This document shows positions 1 to 5,267 of a DNA stretch of 14,166 nucleotides, one piece after another (position 1 is the stretch's first letter; every line of letters starts with the position of its first letter). Both the position numbers and the translations under genes were made by a program. The notes under the pieces were generated by a model. That model was not told the origin of the DNA and made no database searches. It saw nothing but the letters and a program-made list of their open reading frames with translations. The stretch comes from Methanomicrobiales archaeon (GTDB lineage Archaea > Halobacteriota > Methanomicrobia > Methanomicrobiales > Methanospirillaceae). The stretch covers positions 1 to 14,166 of the forward strand of contig JADGNL010000169.1 of assembly GCA_017883495.1 (NCBI GenBank), written 5' to 3'.

Positions 1-51
1 CAGTACGTCCAGACCCGACACTTCTGGTAGAAGAGAGATGGAGGGGGACCG

Positions 52-606
52 TCACATGATCGCCTCGAGCTTCTGCTCGAGGAAGTCGAGGCCACGCTTG
101 ATGTCCTCGAGGTTCTTGCCGCCGGTCAGGATGATCTTGCCCGAGCTGAAGAGGAGCGCGACGATCTTGGGGTCCTTGATCCGGTAGACGAGCCCGGGGA
201 ACTGCTCGGGCTCGTACTCGATGTTCTCGAGGTTGAGCGTGATCACGACCTTGTTGAGGTTGATGTACTTGCCGATGTCGTACGAACAGACGATGTTCGT
301 GACCGCGACGCGCGGCTCGTCGTAGCAGGCCACGCCGGCGGCACTGAGCGAGGCCATGATGAACCCGAGGCCGTCCGCGAGCGCCTGCTTGTCCCGGAGC
401 CCCGTCAGCACGACCTTGCCCGAGCTGAAGATCAGGGCCGCGATCTTCGGATTCGCGATCCTGTAGACCGCCCCCGGGAACCGCTTGGTATTCAGTTCGC
501 AGGCCGGAATGCGTCCCGACACCTCGACGAGATCGATGGAGTCGGCGATCGAGCCGGAGGCGACGATATTCTCGATCTTGAGCGACTCGTATCGTTTCTC
601 TTCCAT
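52..606 (-). CDS. tbp: TATA-binding protein (TBP), archaeal TFIID-type general transcription factor
   Basis: This 184-residue protein is the archaeal TBP, which binds promoter TATA boxes and, with TFB, recruits RNA polymerase. It shows the two direct repeats of the TBP saddle: each half carries a FPG-x-VYRI segment followed by an ALxFSSGK-(V/I)-(V/I)-LTG segment, near residues 43-70 and 134-162 from the ATG. The length is normal for the family. I chose the ATG at 606 and not the in-frame TTG just before it, because the ATG gives the usual short, charged N-terminus (MEEKRYESLKIENIV). The C-terminus ends in an acidic/hydrophobic LEQKLEAIM tail. The gene diverges from the acyl-CoA synthetase gene across 131 bases containing AT-rich TATA candidates. 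The identity is seen directly; many methanogens have several TBP paralogues, so which one this is remains open. Confidence 0.96.
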   Translation of the reverse strand: MEEKRYESLKIENIVASGSIADSIDLVEVSGRIPACELNTKRFPGAVYRIANPKIAALIFSSGKVVLTGLRDKQALADGLGFIMASLSAAGVACYDEPRVAVTNIVCSYDIGKYINLNKVVITLNLENIEYEPEQFPGLVYRIKDPKIVALLFSSGKIILTGGKNLEDIKRGLDFLEQKLEAIM

Positions 607-624
607 CAACGTATCTATCTCGTC

Positions 625-657
625 CTTTAAAACATAAGGATTCCGGGGAACCTTTAT
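625..657 (-). promoter_or_regulatory. Candidate TATA elements for tbp
   Basis: On the minus strand two AT-rich boxes precede tbp: CATAAAGG around 650-657 and TTATGTTTTAAAGG around 625-638. The distal box would give a start about 20 bases before the ATG; the proximal one would give a nearly leaderless mRNA. The assignment rests on composition and spacing only. Confidence 0.4.
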
Positions 658-696
658 GGACGCTCCCCGATAGGCGAAAACGGCCCGGATCGGCGA

Positions 697-709
697 TGTC
701 TTAATAGTT
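697..709 (+). promoter_or_regulatory. Candidate TATA box for the acyl-CoA synthetase gene
   Basis: GTCTTAATAGTTA lies about 35 bases upstream of the ATG at 738 in otherwise GC-rich DNA. There is no Shine-Dalgarno sequence before that ATG, which fits a transcript with a very short leader. Confidence 0.4.
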
Positions 710-737
710 ACGGCACGCCAACCGCTTACTGTTTGAT

Positions 738-2414
738 ATGGCCGAGCAGCACAACATGGTCGATTACGACGAGGCCTACGCGAACTTCCGGATCGAGGTC
801 CCGGAGTACTACAACTTCGGCTTCGACGTGATCGACGCGTGGGCGCGGCGGGACCGGAACAAGCTCGCGATGATCTGGACGGACCAGCAGGGCGCCGAGA
901 GGAAGTACACGTTCTGGGATATGATGAGCCTCTCGAACGCGGCCGCGAACATCCTCCTGAACTACGGGATCCACAAGGGCGACCGCGTGATGCTGATGCT
1001 CCACCGGGTGCCCGAGTGGTGGTTCCTGACGGTCGCGCTGATCAAGCTCGGCGCGGTGGTCTCGCCGGCGCCGACGATGCTGACGCCGAAGGACATCCGG
1101 TACCGGGTCGACCTCGGCCAGTTCAAGATGGTGATCACGGACATGGAGTCCGCGCCGAAGGTCGACGAGGTCTACGCGGAGTGCGCGTCCCTGATGAGCC
1201 GGCTCGTGATCGACGGGGAGCGCGGCGGCTGGATCTCGCTTCCCCGCGAGATGACGTACCCCGCCCCGGTTTCGCACAAGCTCGTGAAACTCCCGGGAAT
1301 GTCGCGGACACGGTCCACGGACCCGATGATCATCTTCTTCACGTCGGGCACGACGGGCGAGCCGAAGATGGTGCTGCACGACCAGTCGTACCCGCTCGGC
1401 CACATCGTGACGGCCGAACTCTGGCACGATCTCCGGCACAACGACCTGCACTTCACGCTCTCGGACACGGGCTGGGCCAAGTCGGCCTGGGGCAAGATCT
1501 TCGGGCAGTGGATCGCGGGCGCGGCGATCTTCGTGTACGACATCCGCGGTCGGTTCAAGGCGACGGAGATCCTGCCCCTGCTCGAGCGGTACGCGATCAC
1601 CACCTTCTGTTGCCCGCCCACGATCTACCGGATGCTGATCCTGGCCGATCTCGACAAGTTCGACTTCACCGAGCTCCGGCACTGCACGTCGGCCGGGGAG
1701 CCGCTCAACCCCGAGGTGATCCGGGTCTGGAAGGAGGCGACGGGGGTGACGATCTACGAGGGGTACGGCCAGACGGAGACCGTGCTCTGCATCGGGACGT
1801 TCCCGCCGATGGAGGTCAAGCCGGGCTCGATGGGCAAGCCCGCGCCGGGCTGGGTGGTCGAGCTCCACGACGACGACGGCCGGCCCGTCGGCATCAACCA
1901 GGAAGGAAGGATCGCGGTCAAGACCGACCCGCGGCCGGTCGGGCTCTTCCGCGAGTACCTGGGCTCGGAGGAGGAGAACGAGCGGGCGTTCGTGGACGGC
2001 TGGTACTATACGGGCGACAAGGCGTACATGGACGAGGATGGCTATTACTGGTTCATCGGCCGCGACGACGACGTGATCAAGTCGTCGGGGTACCGGATCG
2101 GGCCGTTCGAGGTGGAGTCGGCCCTGCTCGAGCACCCGGCCGTGCAGGAGGCGGCCGTGGTGGGCTCGCCCGATGTGATCCGCGGGCTGGTGGTCAAGGC
2201 GTTCGTGGTGCTCACGCCGGGCTTCAGGCCGTCGGAGACGCTGGTGCGCGACCTCCAGGCGCACGTGAAGAAGACGACGGCGCCGTACAAGTACCCGCGT
2301 CTGGTGGAGTTCGTGGACGCCCTACCGAAGACGATCTCGGGCAAGATCAAGCGGAACGAGCTCCGGGACGCCGAGCTCAGGAAGTTCCAGAACGGGAACA
2401 ACTCCGCGGCGTAA
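738..2414 (+). CDS. AMP-forming medium-chain acyl-CoA synthetase (acetyl-CoA synthetase-like, MACS type)
   Basis: The 558-residue protein belongs to the ANL adenylating superfamily, which activates a carboxylic acid with ATP to an acyl-AMP and transfers it to CoA. Visible motifs are the phosphate-binding loop TSGTTGEPKM (202-211), YGQTE (343-347), YYTGD (423-427), the hinge and C-domain segment starting GRDDDVIKSSGYRIG (441-455), and the catalytic lysine in PKTISGK (530-536). The aromatic-rich N-terminus (VPEYYNFGFDVIDAWARRD) and the total length resemble mammalian ACSM and the Methanosarcina acetivorans MACS enzyme better than classical acetyl-CoA synthetase, which is about 100 residues longer. 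The substrate is probably a medium or branched short-chain acid; this is inference from the subfamily. The gene stands alone between tbp and tRNA-Leu. The ATG has no Shine-Dalgarno sequence and is probably leaderless. Confidence 0.93.
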   Translation: MAEQHNMVDYDEAYANFRIEVPEYYNFGFDVIDAWARRDRNKLAMIWTDQQGAERKYTFWDMMSLSNAAANILLNYGIHKGDRVMLMLHRVPEWWFLTVALIKLGAVVSPAPTMLTPKDIRYRVDLGQFKMVITDMESAPKVDEVYAECASLMSRLVIDGERGGWISLPREMTYPAPVSHKLVKLPGMSRTRSTDPMIIFFTSGTTGEPKMVLHDQSYPLGHIVTAELWHDLRHNDLHFTLSDTGWAKSAWGKIFGQWIAGAAIFVYDIRGRFKATEILPLLERYAITTFCCPPTIYRMLILADLDKFDFTELRHCTSAGEPLNPEVIRVWKEATGVTIYEGYGQTETVLCIGTFPPMEVKPGSMGKPAPGWVVELHDDDGRPVGINQEGRIAVKTDPRPVGLFREYLGSEEENERAFVDGWYYTGDKAYMDEDGYYWFIGRDDDVIKSSGYRIGPFEVESALLEHPAVQEAAVVGSPDVIRGLVVKAFVVLTPGFRPSETLVRDLQAHVKKTTAPYKYPRLVEFVDALPKTISGKIKRNELRDAELRKFQNGNNSAA

Positions 2415-2432
2415 ACGGCGCGGGACGCCAAT

Positions 2433-2442
2433 CTTTATCTTT
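2433..2442 (+). promoter_or_regulatory. Candidate TATA box for tRNA-Leu
   Basis: CTTTATCTTT is centred about 28 bases before the first base of tRNA-Leu, the spacing expected for an archaeal TATA box feeding a short 5' leader. A second AT patch (GAATATATGG, 2452-2461) is too close to the tRNA to be its TATA box. Confidence 0.5.
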
Positions 2443-2465
2443 CCGCCCCCCGAATATATGGAAGC

Positions 2466-2550
2466 GCGAGGGTAGCCAAGCCTGGTCAACGGCGCTGGAT
2501 TCAGGGTCCAGTCTCGCAGGAGTTCTTGGGTTCAAATCCCATCCCTCGCA
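2466..2550 (+). tRNA. tRNA-Leu (anticodon CAG)
   Basis: This 85-base gene folds as a type II tRNA. The acceptor GCGAGGG (2466-2472) pairs with CCCTCGC (2543-2549), followed by discriminator A. The anticodon stem CTGGA/TCCAG encloses loop TTCAGGG, giving anticodon CAG. A long variable arm and the T-loop consensus GGTTCAAATCC are present, as expected for leucine. CCA is not encoded. No intron is seen. Confidence 0.97.
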
Positions 2551-2560
2551 TTCTTCTCAG

Positions 2561-2574
2561 AAACTTTTTTAAAA
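2561..2574 (+). terminator. Oligo-T terminator of tRNA-Leu
   Basis: A run of six T (2565-2570) begins 15 bases after the tRNA, followed by AAAA. Oligo-T on the non-template strand is the usual archaeal termination signal, and no stem is needed. Confidence 0.6.
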
Positions 2575-2611
2575 CCGTGCCGACCGAACGGCTCTCCCCT
2601 CCCAAGCGGCC

Positions 2612-2797
2612 CGTTGGATATCCACCCGCTCGCCGTCTGCACAAAGATCGTGGCTCCGGCGATCATGCAGGCGTGTCGGCCGAGCGTTCGAGGTACCGCG
2701 GGACCATCATGTGGTTCGCATGCCGCGCGACGGTCGAGGAGTCCTCGAGCACGCACGTCATCCGCTCCCGATAGATCGAGGGACCGAGCGCGTCGAC
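2612..2797 (-). pseudogene. Decayed phoU 3' fragment (frameshifted C-terminal PhoU-domain remnant)
   Basis: On the minus strand this stretch translates, in two frames, to a sequence parallel to the last 60 residues of the intact PhoU at 3826-4494. The first frame reads VDALGPSIYRER, then VLEDSS, then VPRYLERSAD; the second continues HACMIAGATIFVQT. The intact copy has VDALNHSIFREC, MLEDPR, VARYLERSAD and HACTIAEATIFMKT. The shift near 2675 is one missing G: GCGTGTCGGCC here against GCGTGGTCGGCC in the intact gene. The first 160 or so residues and the normal stop are absent, so it cannot encode a PhoU. Many residues have changed, so this is an old paralogue remnant and not a recent duplication. 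It lies between tRNA-Leu and the zinc-ribbon gene. Confidence 0.75.
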
Positions 2798-2867
2798 GCG
2801 TCGCAATGGGCAACTCGGCCCGAACGGCGACGCCGTATCGCCGTGATCGGGTGGATCAGTACGAAGA

Positions 2868-2883
2868 GATATTAAGGAGGTCC
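2868..2883 (+). promoter_or_regulatory. TATA-like box merged with a strong Shine-Dalgarno sequence upstream of the CxxC gene
   Basis: GATATTAA (2869-2875) is a reasonable TATA box, and AAGGAGGT (2874-2881) is a near-perfect Shine-Dalgarno sequence six bases before an ATG at 2888. They cannot both serve one transcript: a start 25 bases after the TATA box would lie beyond that ATG. If the TATA reading is right, the mRNA begins near 2895 and starts translation at 2927. Confidence 0.4.
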
Positions 2884-2887
2884 GCTG

Positions 2888-2920
2888 ATGAGAACCCTGC
2901 AGAGCAATCTGGGAGAGTAA
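2888..2920 (+). CDS. Possible 10-residue leader ORF upstream of the CxxC protein
   Basis: ATG at 2888 opens a 10-codon frame (MRTLQSNLGE) ending in TAA at 2918-2920, six bases before the start of the CxxC gene. It has the best Shine-Dalgarno sequence in this part of the window (AAGGAGGT, six-base spacer). It could be a coupling leader peptide, or chance if transcription begins downstream. There is no homology basis for a function. Confidence 0.3.
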   Translation: MRTLQSNLGE

Positions 2921-2926
2921 CCTCAA

Positions 2927-3118
2927 ATGGATAACAGAAGATTTGGCGGACCGCAGCGTGGCGGTTCCAGGAATTTTGGTAGCAGCGGCCCGAGAGAGAT
3001 GACCAAGGTCACCTGTTCGGACTGCGGAAAAGAGTGCGAGGTCCCCTTCAAGCCAACAGAGGGTCGCCCCGTCTACTGCTTCGACTGCCTGCCGAAGCAC
3101 AGGCAGCAGCGCTTCTAA
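2927..3118 (+). CDS. CxxC-x17-CxxC zinc-ribbon mini-protein
   Basis: This 63-residue protein has a Gly/Arg/Ser-rich, presumably disordered N-terminus (residues 1-24) and a single metal-binding ribbon: CSDC at 30-33 and CFDC at 51-54, with exactly 17 residues between the two pairs. This spacing and the PFKPTEGRPVYC stretch match the CxxC-x17-CxxC family seen in methanogens and some small-genome bacteria. The family has no established role; zinc binding is inferred from the four cysteines, and nucleic-acid binding is only suggested by the RGG-like tail and basic end (KHRQQRF). A GGGAGAG sequence lies about 10 bases before the ATG. A strong hairpin with a T-tract follows directly, so the gene is probably monocistronic. 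Confidence 0.85.
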   Translation: MDNRRFGGPQRGGSRNFGSSGPREMTKVTCSDCGKECEVPFKPTEGRPVYCFDCLPKHRQQRF

Positions 3119-3127
3119 TCGACCTCC

Positions 3128-3158
3128 GGGGCTGCCTGCTGGCGGCCCCCACCTTTTT
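3128..3158 (+). terminator. Hairpin plus T-tract terminator after the CxxC gene
   Basis: A nine-pair stem (3128-3136 with 3141-3149, one G.U pair) closes a TGCT loop, and five T follow at 3154-3158. It begins 10 bases after the stop codon of the CxxC gene, an ideal place for a terminator. Confidence 0.7.
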
Positions 3159-3530
3159 AAGAGCGATCCGGGCCACCAGCACCGTCGTGTCGGCCCCCAG
3201 GAGCCGTCTCAGGATTCGCCGGGTTCATCGTCGGCCAGGGACGGGGAAAGAGGATGCGGACGCGAGCTGACGCCGTAGAGGTAGCGCTTTGCTGGCCGGC
3301 CGAGCTCCGGCCCGCGGGCAGGCCAATCGCGAAGAGCGGCGGCCCGCTCGGGCAGTGTACCGGCCGGGGTGAAACGAGAGCCCCGTGGCACTCCGCCTCC
3401 TTCGCCACCCCGAGCAGCGCTCCGACCACGGCGGTCCCGAGCGGTCCGAGCGAGATCGGTCCGAATCCGGCTCCCGACCGTTACTCCCGGCCCACTGTGA
3501 TCGCTCGAGGGATAGTGACCCGACGTAAGG
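3159..3530. other. Gene-poor spacer
   Basis: No convincing gene is seen. Short open frames exist on both strands, but they have no recognisable motif or start signal and look like random GC-rich frames. The sequence is dense in GGCC/CCGG-type short palindromes. An unrecognised stable RNA cannot be excluded. Confidence 0.4.
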
Positions 3531-3540
3531 GTATATACCG
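3529..3540 (+). promoter_or_regulatory. TATA box of initiator tRNA-Met
   Basis: The palindromic GGTATATACC is centred about 31 bases upstream of the tRNA's first base. It is the best match to an archaeal TATA element in the window. Confidence 0.7.
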
Positions 3541-3565
3541 CGGAAGACCCCATGGTAGTGTCCGG

Positions 3566-3640
3566 AGCGAGGTAGGGTAGTCAGGAGATCCCGACGGGCC
3601 CATAACCCGTAGACCGATGGTTCAAATCCATCCCTCGCTA
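3566..3640 (+). tRNA. Initiator tRNA-Met (anticodon CAT)
   Basis: Acceptor AGCGAGG (3566-3572) pairs with CCTCGCT (3633-3639), with discriminator A. The anticodon stem ACGGG/CCCGT carries loop CCCATAA, giving anticodon CAT. The A1-T72 first pair and the three consecutive G-C pairs at the base of the anticodon stem identify the archaeal initiator and not the elongator. GGTTCAAATCC is a standard T-arm. CCA is not encoded and there is no intron. Confidence 0.95.
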
Positions 3641-3655
3641 CTTCCGTATATTCTC

Positions 3656-3671
3656 ACGTCGCTTCCGACGT
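3656..3671 (+). terminator. Small perfect hairpin downstream of tRNA-iMet
   Basis: ACGTCG-CTTC-CGACGT is a six-pair perfect stem with a four-base loop, 15 bases past the tRNA and followed by a pyrimidine-rich stretch. It may help end or process the tRNA transcript. There is no real T-tract, so the terminator role is uncertain. Confidence 0.35.
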
Positions 3672-3825
3672 CCTTTCCGTCCCCGTACTCTTCTCTCGAG
3701 CGGAATTCTGCGGCCGTGCCGTGATCGTCCGCGTGGCCTTTTCTGCGACGGGCGCGAGGGGAGCCGAGCCGGATCGGGGAGTGTCGAACGTGGCCCGACC
3801 GTACGGCGTTCATGGCCGGAGCGGC

Positions 3826-4494
3826 CTACTTGATCTCGACCCGCTCGCCGGTCTTCATGAAGATCGTGGCCTCGGCGATCGTGCAGGCGTGGTCGGCCGA
3901 GCGCTCGAGGTAGCGGGCGACCATCACGAACCTCGTGCACTGGCTGATGGTCCTCGGGTCCTCGAGCATGTAGGTGATGCACTCGCGGAAGATAGAGTGA
4001 TTGAGCGCATCGACCCCATCGTCCCGCGTCCCGAAGTCCCGGATCATCGAAAGGTCGCCGGACTTGAACGACGAGAGGGCCGTGTCGATCATCCCTCCGG
4101 CCATCTTCGACATCTGCGGGATCGAGAGCAGCCGTGCCAGTTGCGCCCGGTCATTGAGGGCCCCAGCCTCCTCGATGTGGCATTCGACTTTCGCGATGGC
4201 CTTGCCGTATCGTCCGATCCGCTCGAGCGCTTCCAGTACCTTCAGGCAGGCGACCACGGCCCGCAGGTCCCTGGCCACCGGCTGGTAGAGGGTGAGCACC
4301 TCGTATGCCCGGTCTTCGGTCTTGTTGTGCCGGTCGCGGAGCTCCTCCTTCTTCGCGATAACCTGAGCGGCCAGGGCGGCGTCCCGCGAGACCAGGGCGT
4401 CGACCGCGTCGCAGAGCATCACGCTAGCGAACGCGCCCATCTCGAGTGTCTCCCGCAACAACATCTCCAGCTCGGCCTCGAACTTCTCCGTCAT
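3826..4494 (-). CDS. phoU: Phosphate transport regulator PhoU
   Basis: This 222-residue protein is the last gene of the pst operon. PhoU proteins are two repeats of a three-helix bundle with metal-binding E-x3-D motifs; they damp phosphate uptake through the Pst transporter. The second repeat has the intact motif LERSADHACTIAE (196-208). The first repeat reads ERIGRYGKAIAK (91-102), with Arg95 where most homologues have Asp, so metal binding in the first bundle may be altered. The length is typical. Its ATG overlaps the pstB stop in an ATGA (4491-4494), implying translational coupling and equal expression. Unlike the regulator at 8373-9380 it has no DNA-binding domain. Confidence 0.93.
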   Translation of the reverse strand: MTEKFEAELEMLLRETLEMGAFASVMLCDAVDALVSRDAALAAQVIAKKEELRDRHNKTEDRAYEVLTLYQPVARDLRAVVACLKVLEALERIGRYGKAIAKVECHIEEAGALNDRAQLARLLSIPQMSKMAGGMIDTALSSFKSGDLSMIRDFGTRDDGVDALNHSIFRECITYMLEDPRTISQCTRFVMVARYLERSADHACTIAEATIFMKTGERVEIK

Positions 4495-5267
4495 CCGAAC
4501 CTCCCCGTGATGTAGCGCTCGGTCAGCTCTTTCGTCGGCCGCTCGAAGACCTGGAGGGTCTCGCCGTACTCAACGAGCTCGCCGAGGTACATGAACCCCG
4601 TGAAGTCGCTGACGCGCGCGGCCTGCTGCATGTTGTGCGTCACGATGATCACCGTGTAGTTCTGTTTGAGGTCGTCGATCAGGTCTTCGATCTTCGCCGT
4701 CGCGAGCGGGTCGAGAGCCGAGCAGGGCTCGTCCATCAGGATCACGTCCGGCTCGACCGCGAGCGTCCGGGCGATGCAGAGCCGCTGCTGCTGCCCGCCC
4801 GAGAGACCGAGCGCGGACTCGTGCAGCCGATCCTTCACCTCGTCCCAGAGAGCGGCCTGCCGAAGCGAGCGCTCGACGATCGCGTCGAGTCCCTTCCGGT
4901 CCCTCTCGCCGTGGACGCGGGGACCGTACGCGATGTTCTCGTAGATCGACTTCGGGAACGGGTTCGGCTTCTGAAAGACCATGCCGACCCGCTTCCGGAG
5001 CTCGACCACGTCGTACGCCGGGTCGTTGATGTCGGCGCCGTGGTAGAGGACGAGACCGCCGACGCGGCAGTCGGGCACCAGGTCGTTCATCCGGTTGAAG
5101 CAGCGGAGCAGGGTCGACTTGCCGCAGCCCGACGGCCCGATCAGGGCCGTGACCCGGTTCGCCCGTATCGGGATCGCGATCTCCTTGAGTGCCCGGACGG
5201 GGCCGTACCAGAGGTCGAGCCCCCGGGTCTCGATGATCGTCTCGGGTGTGGTGGGTGTCATTGTCAT
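4491..5267 (-). CDS. pstB: Phosphate ABC transporter ATP-binding protein PstB
   Basis: This 258-residue ATPase of the Pst importer couples ATP hydrolysis to phosphate entry. All ABC motifs are intact: Walker A GPSGCGKST (44-52), Q-loop at Gln99 (VFQKPNPFP, typical of PstB), signature LSGGQQQR (155-162), Walker B VILMDE (175-180) and the switch His211. The ATG at 5267 directly abuts the TAG of the upstream permease gene (5268-5270), with a second in-frame ATG two codons later. There is no clear Shine-Dalgarno sequence, so translation is probably coupled to the permease. The length and the RYITGRFG C-terminus are standard. Confidence 0.97.
   Translation of the reverse strand: MTMTPTTPETIIETRGLDLWYGPVRALKEIAIPIRANRVTALIGPSGCGKSTLLRCFNRMNDLVPDCRVGGLVLYHGADINDPAYDVVELRKRVGMVFQKPNPFPKSIYENIAYGPRVHGERDRKGLDAIVERSLRQAALWDEVKDRLHESALGLSGGQQQRLCIARTLAVEPDVILMDEPCSALDPLATAKIEDLIDDLKQNYTVIIVTHNMQQAARVSDFTGFMYLGELVEYGETLQVFERPTKELTERYITGRFG

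Noticed and set aside
726..2264. Long minus-strand and alternate-frame open frames over the acyl-CoA synthetase (also 839-2572, +)
   Set aside because: They are Arg/Pro/Asp-rich shadows of the real gene in GC-rich DNA; none carries a recognisable domain.
3239..3310. tRNA-like stretch on the minus strand (translation resembling the RSSAG...VRI frames that overlap tRNA genes)
   Set aside because: A partial acceptor match exists, but no T-arm, D-arm or anticodon stem can be paired; not a tRNA.
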